A stretch of DNA of 64,000 nt from Futiania mangrovi. GTDB taxonomy: Bacteria; Pseudomonadota; Alphaproteobacteria; Futianiales; Futianiaceae. Under the pieces are notes generated by a model. The model ran no database searches and was not told the origin of the DNA. It was given only the letters and a program-made list of their open reading frames with translations. The translations under genes were made by a program, and so were the position numbers. The stretch covers positions 868,001 to 932,000 of the forward strand of contig NZ_JAMZFT010000002.1 in assembly GCF_024158125.1 (NCBI RefSeq). The letters run 5' to 3'. This document shows positions 24,879-33,641 of the stretch, piece by piece (positions within the stretch are counted from its first letter, which is position 1; every line of letters begins with the position of its first letter).

Positions 24879-26414
24879 ATGCTGAGCCAGATTCTCGAGG
24901 GGATGTCGCTCGCGCTGCATGTCGACGCGCTGCTCGGCATCGTGATCGGCGTCGCGGTGGGGCAGGTGCTGGGCGCGATCCCCGGCCTGACCGCCAGCAT
25001 GGCGGTGGCGCTGCTCATTCCCTTCACCTTCTATTTCGACCCCTGGGTCGGCATCCCGATGATGCTCGGCATGTTCAAGGGCTCGCTGTTCGGCTCCAGC
25101 ATGGCGGCGATCCTGATCCGCACGCCGGGCGCGCCGGCAGCCGCGGCCACCGTGCTCGACGGCGGGCCGCTCGCCGACCAGGGCAAGGGCGGAAAGGCGA
25201 TGCAGACCGCGCTCGCGGCGTCGGTGTTCGGGGACACCTTCTCCGACATCTGCCTGATCCTCGCCTCCGGTGTGCTGGCGGCCATCGCTATCCGCTTCGG
25301 TCCGGGCGAGTACGTGCTGCTCATCGCCTTCTCGCTGCTGACGCTTGCCTCGCTGTCGGGCAAGTCGGCGTGGAAGGCGACGGTGGCGACGCTGCTGGGC
25401 CTCGTGTTCGGCGCCATCGGCCTCGACCCGATGCTGGGGACGGAGCGGCTGACCTTCGGACAGCTCGACCTGTTCGACGGGCTGGGGCTCATCCCGGTCC
25501 TGATCGGTGTGCTCGCGGTCTCGGAAGTGTTCATGCAGATGGGCAAGCCGCTGACACACCTCGCATCCAAGACGGTGGAGTTCTCGGCGAAGCGGGAGGA
25601 CAACCGCCTGAGCTGGCTGGAGTTCCGCGGGCTTCTGCCGTGCCTGACGCGCTCCTCCGTGATCGGCACGATCGTGGGCGCGCTGCCCGGCCTCGGCGCG
25701 ACCATCGCGGCCTTCCTCGCCTACAACGACGCGCGCAACATCTCCAGGACGCCGGAGAAGTTCGGCAAGGGCGCGCTCGAAGGCGTCGCCGCGCCCGAGG
25801 CCGCGAACAATGCGGTTTCAGGCTCGAACATGATCCCGCTTCTGGCGTTCGGTATTCCGGGCGACGTGGCCGCCGCGCTCATCCTCGGGGCCTTCCTGAT
25901 CCAGGGCATCACGCCGGGCCCGGTGGCATTCCAGGCGAACCCGGTTCCGCTGTACGCGATCTTCACGGCGATGCTGCTGGCGAACGCGGTCAATTTCGGG
26001 ATCGGCAAGGCGTTCATCCCGCTCGCCAAGCGGATGGTCGCGGTGCCCAAGCGGCTGCTCTTCCCGGGCGTGCTGATCATCGCGTCGGCGGGGGCCTACG
26101 CGATCCGCGGCTCGCTGTTCGACGTGCAGCTGACGCTCGTCTCCGGCGCGGTGGGCTATGCCATGCTGCGGCTCGGCTTCCCGCCCGTGCCGATGCTGAT
26201 CGGCTTCATCCTGACGCCGATCCTGGAGAAGTCGCTGCGCCAGACGGTGCTGGTCGTGTCGGCGGCCGACGGCTGGCTCGACTATGTGCTGAGCCGGCCG
26301 GTCCTGATGGTGCTGCTCGTGCTGTTCGCGGCGGTGAGCGTGATGATGCTGCGCAAGCGGATGCAGTTCGTGCGGCAGAGCACGGGGGCGGGCGACCTGG
26401 CGTCGGACGAATAG
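24879..26414 (+). CDS. tctA: Tripartite tricarboxylate transporter large permease
   Basis: A 511-residue inner-membrane permease with about twelve hydrophobic segments. The N-terminal GVAVGQVLGAIPGLTASMAVALLIPFTF and the middle IVGALPGLGATIAAFLAY are the duplicated TctA signatures. The loop with RTPGAPAAAATVLDGGPLADQGKGG and the motif EAANNAVSGSNMIPLLAFGIPGD are also family hallmarks. Length is normal. It completes the tctCBA set on the plus strand and is followed 66 bases later by the aminotransferase gene. Confidence 0.94.
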   Translation: MLSQILEGMSLALHVDALLGIVIGVAVGQVLGAIPGLTASMAVALLIPFTFYFDPWVGIPMMLGMFKGSLFGSSMAAILIRTPGAPAAAATVLDGGPLADQGKGGKAMQTALAASVFGDTFSDICLILASGVLAAIAIRFGPGEYVLLIAFSLLTLASLSGKSAWKATVATLLGLVFGAIGLDPMLGTERLTFGQLDLFDGLGLIPVLIGVLAVSEVFMQMGKPLTHLASKTVEFSAKREDNRLSWLEFRGLLPCLTRSSVIGTIVGALPGLGATIAAFLAYNDARNISRTPEKFGKGALEGVAAPEAANNAVSGSNMIPLLAFGIPGDVAAALILGAFLIQGITPGPVAFQANPVPLYAIFTAMLLANAVNFGIGKAFIPLAKRMVAVPKRLLFPGVLIIASAGAYAIRGSLFDVQLTLVSGAVGYAMLRLGFPPVPMLIGFILTPILEKSLRQTVLVVSAADGWLDYVLSRPVLMVLLVLFAAVSVMMLRKRMQFVRQSTGAGDLASDE

Positions 26415-26435
26415 GCAGGCGGGCCTGCATGTTTC

Positions 26436-26463
26436 CGGGGCGCGCGACGGGCGGCCCCGCTTT
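26436..26463 (+). terminator. Weak hairpin after tctA
   Basis: CGGGGC (26436-26441) pairs with GCCCCG (26454-26459) around a 12-base loop, followed by CTTT. The stem is short and the T run minimal, so this may only attenuate read-through into the aminotransferase gene. Confidence 0.3.
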
Positions 26464-26480
26464 CGAGGTGTGACGAGACG

Positions 26481-27404
26481 ATGGATACGAGCAACGCTCC
26501 CTACATGATCCTCAACGGCAAGGTGGTGCCCTTCGCCGAGGCGCGCATCCACTGCCTGGCCCCCGCCGTGACCTATGGCGCGAACGTGTTCGAGGGCCTG
26601 CGCGCCTACTGGAACGCGGACGACGGGCAGCTTTACGTGTTCCGCGTGGAGGAGCATCTCGACCGCCTGTTCTATTCCGCGAAGGTCATGCGGATCGAGC
26701 ATCCCTGGACGCGGGAGGATTTCCGCAACGGCCTGCTGGAGCTTCTGCGCGTCAACGAGGTGAAGGAGAGCGTCCACATGCGCATCCACCTCTATGTCGA
26801 CGAGGACGGCTTCATGACCGCGACCTCGCCCGGCGGCATGTTCATCTCCTGCGTGTTCCGGCCGACCTCGAAGATCGCAATGCAGGGCTGCCGCGCGCAG
26901 GTCAGTTCCTGGACGCGGATCTCGGACAATGCGAGCCCGCCGCGGGTGAAGAGCGCGGCCAACTACTTCAACGGGCGGCTGGCCTCGCTGCAGGCCAAGA
27001 GCGACGGCTACGACACCGCGATCCTGCTGTCGGAAACGGGCCGTGTGACGGAGGGGCCGGGCGCGTGCCTGTTCATCGTCCGCGACGGCCGCATCGTCAC
27101 GCCCGACGTCTCCAACGACATTCTCGAGAGCATCACGCGCGCGACCCTGATCGAGGGCGCGAAGGAATGGCTGGGCCTCGACGTCGAACAGCGCCCCATC
27201 GCGCGGACCGAGCTTTACGCCGCCGACGAGGTCTTCTTCTGCGGCACCGGCCAGGAGGTCCTGCCCGTCGTGGAGGTCGACCGCTTCCCCGTGGGCACCG
27301 GCACGGTCGGCCCGATCACGGCGGAGCTTCAGCGCCGCTATTTCGGCGTCGCGCGCGGCACCGACACGGCGCATCCCGACTGGCGCACGCCCGTCTATGT
27401 CTGA
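26481..27404 (+). CDS. ilvE: Class IV aminotransferase, branched-chain amino acid aminotransferase type
   Basis: A 307-residue pyridoxal-phosphate enzyme of fold type IV. The PLP lysine is Lys157 in PPRVKSAANYFNG, and further motifs are YGANVFEGLRAYW, ETGRVTEGPGACLFIV and EVFFCGTGQEVLPV. These fit bacterial IlvE rather than D-alanine aminotransferase or aminodeoxychorismate lyase. It transfers the amino group of a branched or related amino acid to 2-oxoglutarate, giving a 2-oxo acid. It stands between tctA and the HyuB gene (51 bases away), so a catabolic paralogue is more likely than the biosynthetic IlvE. That role is inferred from context. Confidence 0.88.
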   Translation: MDTSNAPYMILNGKVVPFAEARIHCLAPAVTYGANVFEGLRAYWNADDGQLYVFRVEEHLDRLFYSAKVMRIEHPWTREDFRNGLLELLRVNEVKESVHMRIHLYVDEDGFMTATSPGGMFISCVFRPTSKIAMQGCRAQVSSWTRISDNASPPRVKSAANYFNGRLASLQAKSDGYDTAILLSETGRVTEGPGACLFIVRDGRIVTPDVSNDILESITRATLIEGAKEWLGLDVEQRPIARTELYAADEVFFCGTGQEVLPVVEVDRFPVGTGTVGPITAELQRRYFGVARGTDTAHPDWRTPVYV

Positions 27405-27455
27405 GCGCGGCCAAAGCAGGCCCGCCGCGCACGCCCTACTGACCCGGAGACCGAC

Positions 27456-29102
27456 ATGAGCAAGACACTGAGCCCGATCCAGCTCGGGATCATCTGGCAG
27501 CGCCTCACCGGCCTGATGGACGAGGTGGCGCAGACCTTCGTGCGCACCTCCTTCTCGGTCGTGGTACGGGAGAACTGGGACCTCGCCTGCTCGCTGATGG
27601 ACGCCGACGGGCGGCAGTTCGCGCAGTCCTCGCGCTCCATCCCCTCCTTCATCGGCACCATGCCGCGCACGCTGAAGGGGATGCTGGAGCGCTACCCGCG
27701 CGAGGCGCTGGAGCCTGGCGACGTGCTGATCAGCAACGACCCGTGGCTGGGCACCGGGCACCTCAACGACATCACCATGGTGCAGCCAATCTTCCGGGAC
27801 CGCACCCTGGTGGCCTTCGTCGGCTCGACCTTCCACACGGTCGACATCGGCGGCGCGCCGTCGCCGACCGCCAAGGACGCCTTCGAGGAAGGGCTCTGCA
27901 TACCGGTCGCGAAGATCAAGCGGCGCGGCGAGGAGAACGAGGACGTCATCGCCTTCCTGCGCGAGAACCTGCGCGAGCCCGACGAGACGCTGGGCGACAT
28001 CCGCGCGCAGTTCGCCTCCTACACGCTGGCGGCCAACCGGCTGCTGACGCTGATGCAGGAGGAGGGGATCGAGGACCTGAAGGACGTCACCGACGAGATC
28101 CTCGCCCGCTCAGAACACTCCATGCGCGAGGCGATCGCCGCGATCCCGGACGGGGAGTTCACCGACACCGTCACCTCCGACGGCTTCGACGAGGAACTGA
28201 CGATCCGCTGCACGGTGCGCAAGCAGGGCACCGAGATCGGCGTCGACTACACCGGTACCTCGCCGCAGGTGCAATGGCCGGTCAATTCGGTGATGAACTT
28301 CACCTTCGCCTACAGCGCCTATGCGCTGAAGTGCGCGCTCGACCCGACCGCGCCGAACAACGACGGCTGCTTCCGGCCCATCGACATCACCGCGCCCGAG
28401 GGCTGCCTGGTCAATCCGCGCCGCCCGGCGCCGGTCTGGGCGCGGCACCTGTCGGGCCACTACATGCCCTTCGTGATCTACCGCGCGCTCTCGCAGATCG
28501 TGCCGGAGAAAGTGGCCGCCGAAAGCGGCTCGCCCCTCTGGAACGTCTATTTCAAGGGCGTGAACCGCAACGGGCGCAAGTTCGTGAAGATGTTCTTCAT
28601 GAGCGGCGGCTACGGGGCGCGGCCGAGCTCGGACGGTCCCTCCACGCTCAGCTTCCCGAGCAATGTGGCCAACACGCCGGTCGAGCAGTTCGAGAACGCC
28701 GTCCCCCTCGTCATGACGGAGAAGGCGCTGATCCCCGACAGCGGCGGCGCGGGCCGGTTCCGCGGCGGCCTCGGCCAGCGGCTGACGTTCCGCTCGGTCT
28801 CTCCCGAACCCCTCAGCTTCGTGATCCGGCACGAGCGGGTGAAGAACCCGCCGGGCGGCCTGCTGGGCGGGCTCGCGGGGGCTGCGGGCGTCGACCTCGT
28901 GAACGGGGAGAAGATCCCCGCCAAGACCACGCAGACGCTGAAAACCGGCGACACGGTGACGTTCGAGACGCCGGGCGGCGGTGGCCTCTACCCGCCGGAG
29001 ACGCGCGATCCCGCGGCCCTTGCCCGCGACATCGAGGACGGACTCGTCAGCGCCGAGGCGGCGCGTTCCATCTATGGCGCCGCGGCGCCCGCAGGCGAAT
29101 GA
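27456..29102 (+). CDS. hyuB: Hydantoinase B/oxoprolinase family protein
   Basis: A 548-residue subunit of an ATP-dependent amidohydrolase of the oxoprolinase/N-methylhydantoinase type. It starts LSPIQLGIIWQRLTGLMDEVA and carries EPGDVLISNDPWLGTGHLNDIT, FVGSTFHTVDIGG and a C-terminal SGGAGRFRGGLGQ with FETPGGGGLYPP. All are HyuB hallmarks. HyuA follows 21 bases downstream. Family pairs open 5-oxoproline, hydantoins or related lactams; some relatives are acetone or acetophenone carboxylases, which normally have further subunits not seen here. Substrate unknown. Confidence 0.92.
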   Translation: MSKTLSPIQLGIIWQRLTGLMDEVAQTFVRTSFSVVVRENWDLACSLMDADGRQFAQSSRSIPSFIGTMPRTLKGMLERYPREALEPGDVLISNDPWLGTGHLNDITMVQPIFRDRTLVAFVGSTFHTVDIGGAPSPTAKDAFEEGLCIPVAKIKRRGEENEDVIAFLRENLREPDETLGDIRAQFASYTLAANRLLTLMQEEGIEDLKDVTDEILARSEHSMREAIAAIPDGEFTDTVTSDGFDEELTIRCTVRKQGTEIGVDYTGTSPQVQWPVNSVMNFTFAYSAYALKCALDPTAPNNDGCFRPIDITAPEGCLVNPRRPAPVWARHLSGHYMPFVIYRALSQIVPEKVAAESGSPLWNVYFKGVNRNGRKFVKMFFMSGGYGARPSSDGPSTLSFPSNVANTPVEQFENAVPLVMTEKALIPDSGGAGRFRGGLGQRLTFRSVSPEPLSFVIRHERVKNPPGGLLGGLAGAAGVDLVNGEKIPAKTTQTLKTGDTVTFETPGGGGLYPPETRDPAALARDIEDGLVSAEAARSIYGAAAPAGE

Positions 29103-29123
29103 AGAGGCGGAAGGCATAAAGGC

Positions 29124-31226
29124 ATGACCAGCGCACACATGACCATCGGTGTCGATATCGGCGGCACCTTCACCGACCTCGTTATGCTGGACGAGGCGAC
29201 GGGTCGCCTTTTCAACGAGAAGGTGCTGACCACGCCCGACGATCCCTCGCGCGGCGTCCTGCAGGGCATTTCCCAGATCCTCGACAAGAACGGCGTCGCA
29301 CCCGCGCAGGTGATGCGGGTGATCCACGGCACGACGCTCGTCGCCAACGCGCTGATCGAGCGCAAGGGCGTGGCGACCGCGCTCGTTACCACGCAGGGCT
29401 TCCGCGACATCATCGAGATCGGGCGGGAGTGGCGCTACGACACCTACGACCTGTTCATCGGCGTCGTGGACCCGCTGGTCAGGCGGTCCCGCCGCTTCGA
29501 GGTGGCCGAGCGCGTGGGCCCCGACGGCGCGGTTCTCTCGCCGCTGACCGATGCCGCGCTCGAGGCGCTGGTGGCGGACCTGCGCGACGTGCCCGTGGAG
29601 GCCGTCGCCGTCTCGCTGCTGCATTCCTTCAAGAACGGGGAGCACGAGCGGCGCGTGCGCGACCGCCTGGCGGCGGCCTTTCCCGACCGCACCATCTGCA
29701 TCTCCTCGGAGGTGATGCCCGAGATCGGGGAGTACGAACGCACCTCCACCACCATCGCCAACGCCTATGTGCAGCCGATCTTCCGCCGCTACATCCAGCG
29801 CCTGTCGGAAGGGCTGAAGGCCATGGGGATCGGGCGCGACCTGTTCCTGATGCAGTCCGACGGCGGCACGGTTCACCAGGCGACCGCGATGGAGTTCCCG
29901 ATCCGTCTCGTCCAGTCCGGACCGGCGGGCGGCGTGCAGGCGACGACGCTGATCGGCAAGCTGGCGGGCGAGTCCGACGTTCTGTGCTTCGACATGGGCG
30001 GCACCACGGCCAAGGCGTGCCTCATCGAGGACGGCGAGCCGACGCGCACCACCGATTTCGAGGTGGCGCGCATGTTCCGCTTCAAGAAGGGCTCGGGCAT
30101 CCCGCTCAAGGTGCCGGTCGTCGACATGATCGAGATCGGCGCGGGCGGCGGCTCCATCGCGCGCGTCAACCGCATGGGGCTGATCCAGGTCGGCCCGGAC
30201 AGTTCCAGCGCGGTGCCGGGTCCCGCCTGCTACGGCCAGGGCGGGGAGGACGCGACCGTCACCGATGCCGACCTGCTGCTGGGCTACCTCGACGCCGGGA
30301 ACTTTCTCGGCGGGGACATGGCGCTCGACGTGGACGCCTCCGCCTCCGCCATCAAGGCGAAGATCGCCGATCCGCTCGGGCTTTCCGTCACCGAGGCGGC
30401 GTGGGGCATCCACGAGACGGTGAACGAGAACATGGCGCAGGCCACCGGCATCCATGCGCTGGAGAAGGGCAAGCGCGCCGACCGCTTCGTCATGGTGCCC
30501 ATCGGCGGCGCAGGGCCGGTCCATGCCTGCCAGGTCGCGCGCAAGCTGCGGATGCGCAGCGTGATCTGCCCGCTCGGCGCGGGCGTCGCCTCCGCCTTCG
30601 GCTTCCTCGCCTCGCCCATGTCGTTCGAGTTCGTGCAGGCCTCCGTCGCCGCGCTCGACGATCTGGACGCCGCGACCCTCGCCGACATGTTCGGCGGGCT
30701 GGAGGCGCGGGGCCGCGAGCTTCTCTCCAGCGCGGGCGTCGACCCGGCGTCCTTCGGCGTGCGCATCCTCGCCTCCATGCGCTACCAGGGGCAGGGGTAC
30801 GAGGTCGACGTGCCGATGCCGGAGGACGCGCTCGACGGCGGTCTCCAGCCGAAGCTCAAGGCGGCGTTCGAGAAGGCCTATGGCGACCTCTACGGCCGGA
30901 TCGAGGCGGGCATGCCGGTCGAGGTCGTCTCCTGGCGGCTGATCGTCGCCTCGCCCTATCCCGACCTGAAGCCGCAGGCCGCGGACGTGCAGGGCGGTGA
31001 CATCGCGGACGCGCTCAAGGGCACGCGCCGGATCTACGACGGGGAGGCGCGCGACTTCGTGGAGGCGCCGGTCTACGACCGCTACAAGCTGACGGAGGGC
31101 ATGACAGCGGCCGGTCCCGCCATCGTGGAGGAGCGGGAATCGACCCTCGTCGTGCCCGCGCACAGCACGATCCGCATCGACCGCTACCGCAACCTCATCG
31201 TCGACTTCGCCTATCCGGACGCCTGA
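29124..31226 (+). CDS. hyuA: Hydantoinase A/oxoprolinase family protein
   Basis: A 700-residue partner of HyuB. It belongs to the actin-like ATPase fold: the phosphate motif is TIGVDIGGTFTDLVMLDE at the N-terminus, with IHGTTLVANALIERKG, LVTTQGFRDIIEIGR, FDMGGTTAKACLIEDG and GPACYGQGG further on. The C-terminal part has RYQGQGYEVDVPMP. It phosphorylates the substrate amide so that the ring can be opened together with HyuB. It lies in the same operon, 21 bases after HyuB and 31 bases before the ThDP enzyme. Length is normal for hydantoinase A. Confidence 0.93.
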   Translation: MTSAHMTIGVDIGGTFTDLVMLDEATGRLFNEKVLTTPDDPSRGVLQGISQILDKNGVAPAQVMRVIHGTTLVANALIERKGVATALVTTQGFRDIIEIGREWRYDTYDLFIGVVDPLVRRSRRFEVAERVGPDGAVLSPLTDAALEALVADLRDVPVEAVAVSLLHSFKNGEHERRVRDRLAAAFPDRTICISSEVMPEIGEYERTSTTIANAYVQPIFRRYIQRLSEGLKAMGIGRDLFLMQSDGGTVHQATAMEFPIRLVQSGPAGGVQATTLIGKLAGESDVLCFDMGGTTAKACLIEDGEPTRTTDFEVARMFRFKKGSGIPLKVPVVDMIEIGAGGGSIARVNRMGLIQVGPDSSSAVPGPACYGQGGEDATVTDADLLLGYLDAGNFLGGDMALDVDASASAIKAKIADPLGLSVTEAAWGIHETVNENMAQATGIHALEKGKRADRFVMVPIGGAGPVHACQVARKLRMRSVICPLGAGVASAFGFLASPMSFEFVQASVAALDDLDAATLADMFGGLEARGRELLSSAGVDPASFGVRILASMRYQGQGYEVDVPMPEDALDGGLQPKLKAAFEKAYGDLYGRIEAGMPVEVVSWRLIVASPYPDLKPQAADVQGGDIADALKGTRRIYDGEARDFVEAPVYDRYKLTEGMTAAGPAIVEERESTLVVPAHSTIRIDRYRNLIVDFAYPDA

Positions 31227-31257
31227 GCCGGGGCGCACGCAAGGGACCAGCAGCCGC

Positions 31258-32874
31258 ATGAGCGCACAGCACACCGTCGCCGAAGCCTTTGCCGACGCCC
31301 TCGTCCGGCATTGCGTCACCCGCATGTTCGGCGTGCCGGGCGGGGGATCGAGCCTCGACGTGATCGCGGCGGCCGCCGCGCGCGGCATCCCCTTCGTTCT
31401 GGCGCGGACGGAGAACGGCGCGGTGATGATGGCGGGCGCGACAGCGGAGCTTTCCGGCACGCCGGGCGTCGCGCTGACCACCAAGGGACCGGGCCTCGCC
31501 AACGGCGCGAACGGCGCGGCCTACGCCATGCTCGACCGTGCGCCCGTGCTGATGGTGACGGACGGGTTCACGCCGAAGCAACTCGCCTACATCACGCACC
31601 AGGTGTTCGACCAGAAGGCGATGCTCGCCCCCGTGATGAAGGGGCATGGGCGGCTCGAAGGCGACGACGCGGCCCAGGAGATCGAGACGCTGATACAGAC
31701 CGCGCTCGCGCCCCGCCGCGGCCCCGTGCATGTCGAGCTGACCGGCCCTGCCGCGCGGCGCGAGGTGGCGCCCTTCGCAGGCGGCGCGCGGGCGGAAGCG
31801 GGCATCGCGGGCGACGTGGATGCGCTTCGCGCCCGCATCGCGGCGGCGAAGCGGCCGGTGGTCGTCGCGGGGCTCGAAGCCTGCCGGCCCGAGGCGGCGG
31901 ACGCCCTGCGCCGGCTGTGCGCGGGCCTCGGCTGCGCCGGGCTCGTCACCTACAAGGCCAAGGGGACCATAGCCGACGACGACCCGGCCTATGCGGGCAT
32001 CTTCACCGGCGGTGCGGCGGAAGGCCCGTGCGTTTCCTCCGCCGACCTGATCGTGCTCTACGGCATGGACCCGGTGGAGCTGATCCTGCAGCCCTGGCCC
32101 TACGACATTCCGGTAGTGGAGATGTCGACCGCGCCGCACCCGGTCCATTATTGCGCGCGCGAGGCCTCGGTCTACGGGCCGCTCGACGCCGTCGTGGGGG
32201 CGCTGGGGCCGCTTCAGCCCGCGCCCGGCTGGCGCGAGGGGGAAGCACACGCTTTCCGCGACACGCAACGCGCGGCGCTCGCCTATCCCTCGACCGGCAA
32301 CCTGCTGAGCCCGCAGGAGGTGGTCGAACGCGCCGCCGCCCACGCCGCCAGGCGGCCCGGCCCTCTGCCGCGCATCGCGGTCGATGCCGGCGCGCACATG
32401 TTCTCCGCCACCATGTTCTGGCCGTGCCGGGAGCCGGGGGACATCCTCATCTCGAACGGGCTCGCGACCATGGCCTACGCGCTGCCCGCAGGCATCGCCG
32501 CGGCGCTGCACGATCCGGCGCGCGGCGCGGTCGTGTTCACGGGCGACGGTGGCCTGCTGATGTGCCTCGGCGAGCTTGCGACCGCCGCGCAGTACGGCGC
32601 GAACGTGACAGTCGTCGTGTTCAACGACGCCTCGCTCTCGCTGATCGACGTGAAGCAGCAGAGCCGCAAGCTCGCGCCCGACGGCGTGCGGTGGGAGCGG
32701 CCGGACTTCGCCGGAACCGCGCGTGGCCTGGGCTTCGAGGCATGGCGGGCCGACAGCGCCGAGACGCTGGAGACTGCGCTTGCGGCTGCGATGGCGCATG
32801 ACGGCCCCGCACTGGTCGATGCGTGGATCGACCCGCGCGGCTATGGCGCGCAGCTCAAGGCCTCGCGCGGCTGA
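31258..32874 (+). CDS. Thiamine diphosphate-dependent enzyme, acetolactate synthase/oxo-acid decarboxylase-like
   Basis: A 538-residue ThDP enzyme. The activating glutamate is Glu52 in RTENGAVMMAGATAELSG, and the cofactor motif runs from GDGGLLMCLGELATAA to VVVFNDASLSLID. The N-terminal domain reads MFGVPGGGSSLDVI, as in sulfopyruvate decarboxylase-like and acetolactate synthase-like groups. It is distinct from the other ThDP enzyme in the window (10689-12344). As last gene of the RraA-Tct-IlvE-Hyu run, it may decarboxylate the 2-oxo acid formed by the aminotransferase. It ends 19 bases before a convergent lipoprotein gene. Confidence 0.85.
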   Translation: MSAQHTVAEAFADALVRHCVTRMFGVPGGGSSLDVIAAAAARGIPFVLARTENGAVMMAGATAELSGTPGVALTTKGPGLANGANGAAYAMLDRAPVLMVTDGFTPKQLAYITHQVFDQKAMLAPVMKGHGRLEGDDAAQEIETLIQTALAPRRGPVHVELTGPAARREVAPFAGGARAEAGIAGDVDALRARIAAAKRPVVVAGLEACRPEAADALRRLCAGLGCAGLVTYKAKGTIADDDPAYAGIFTGGAAEGPCVSSADLIVLYGMDPVELILQPWPYDIPVVEMSTAPHPVHYCAREASVYGPLDAVVGALGPLQPAPGWREGEAHAFRDTQRAALAYPSTGNLLSPQEVVERAAAHAARRPGPLPRIAVDAGAHMFSATMFWPCREPGDILISNGLATMAYALPAGIAAALHDPARGAVVFTGDGGLLMCLGELATAAQYGANVTVVVFNDASLSLIDVKQQSRKLAPDGVRWERPDFAGTARGLGFEAWRADSAETLETALAAAMAHDGPALVDAWIDPRGYGAQLKASRG

Positions 32875-32893
32875 AAGGGTACCTTGTGGCGCG

Positions 32894-33466
32894 TCAGTCC
32901 TCGCGCGGCGGCTCCAGCGGCTGGCCCTTCGACCAGCGCACGACGGAGCCCGCGGTTTCCTTGCCCAGTTCCTGCACGAGGTCTTCCATGTCGAGGAAGT
33001 CGGCCCCGCCGATCCCCGCGCCGCCGGAATAGGCTTTCCAGCTCTCGAACTTCGCGAGCGAGGTACCGTCCGTGCCTCCGATCTCGAACGCGCCGCGCGC
33101 CTTGGCCCGGCCAGCCCCGAAGCCGATGATCCAGCGCGCCGCCCGGTTGCCGCGGTCGACCTCGGTCAGGCGCCCCGTCAGGAGGACGGTTTGCGCGGGC
33201 AGCGTCTCGGGCGCGGGGTCGTAGACCTGGGCAAAGGCGTTCGACTCCCGCAATTCGGCCACCAGGCCCGCGCGCAGATAGGGCAGGTACAGCGCCCACA
33301 GCTCGTTGTCGGCGGTCAGTTCGCCGATCGCAACGCCCGTCGCCGGCTCCTGCGGCTTGGACACGTACTCTGGCGTTACGGTGGTCGTCGTGCAGCCGGC
33401 AAGAACTAGGCCCGCCAGCATCACCAGCACGGCCGGCAGGCCGCGCATAGCGCGCATCGTCAGCAT
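32894..33466 (-). CDS. DUF4410-like lipoprotein
   Basis: A 190-residue secreted lipoprotein of unknown function. The signal peptide ends in a lipobox, LVLAGC, with the lipidated cysteine near residue 25, followed by a threonine run. The middle segment TGRLTEVDRGNRAARWIIGFGAGRAKARGAFEI is a glycine-rich stretch typical of the DUF4410 family. It is probably anchored to the inner leaflet of the outer membrane, since Thr rather than Asp follows the cysteine. It stands alone, convergent with the ThDP gene and divergent from the sodium channel gene. Confidence 0.8.
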   Translation of the reverse strand: MLTMRAMRGLPAVLVMLAGLVLAGCTTTTVTPEYVSKPQEPATGVAIGELTADNELWALYLPYLRAGLVAELRESNAFAQVYDPAPETLPAQTVLLTGRLTEVDRGNRAARWIIGFGAGRAKARGAFEIGGTDGTSLAKFESWKAYSGGAGIGGADFLDMEDLVQELGKETAGSVVRWSKGQPLEPPRED

Positions 33467-33641
33467 CTGGGCACCCCCCGGTGATTCTGTTGTTCTTCTT
33501 TGCAGGCTACGTCACGCCTTCGAAATCAGGAATATGAAAACGGCGGCCCGGCGGCGCCTCTCGCGGACCTTGACCGCGGGCCGCGGCATTCCCTTATTTG
33601 GCCGTTATCGGCTTGGGTCATCCGCCCTTCAGGGAGCTTCC

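Noticed and set aside
28110-31502. A 1,130-codon open frame on the minus strand opposite the HyuB, HyuA and ThDP genes
   Set aside because: It is antisense to three clear protein families, its product is rich in Arg, His, Asp and Gly without domains, and long shadow frames are expected in GC-rich DNA.
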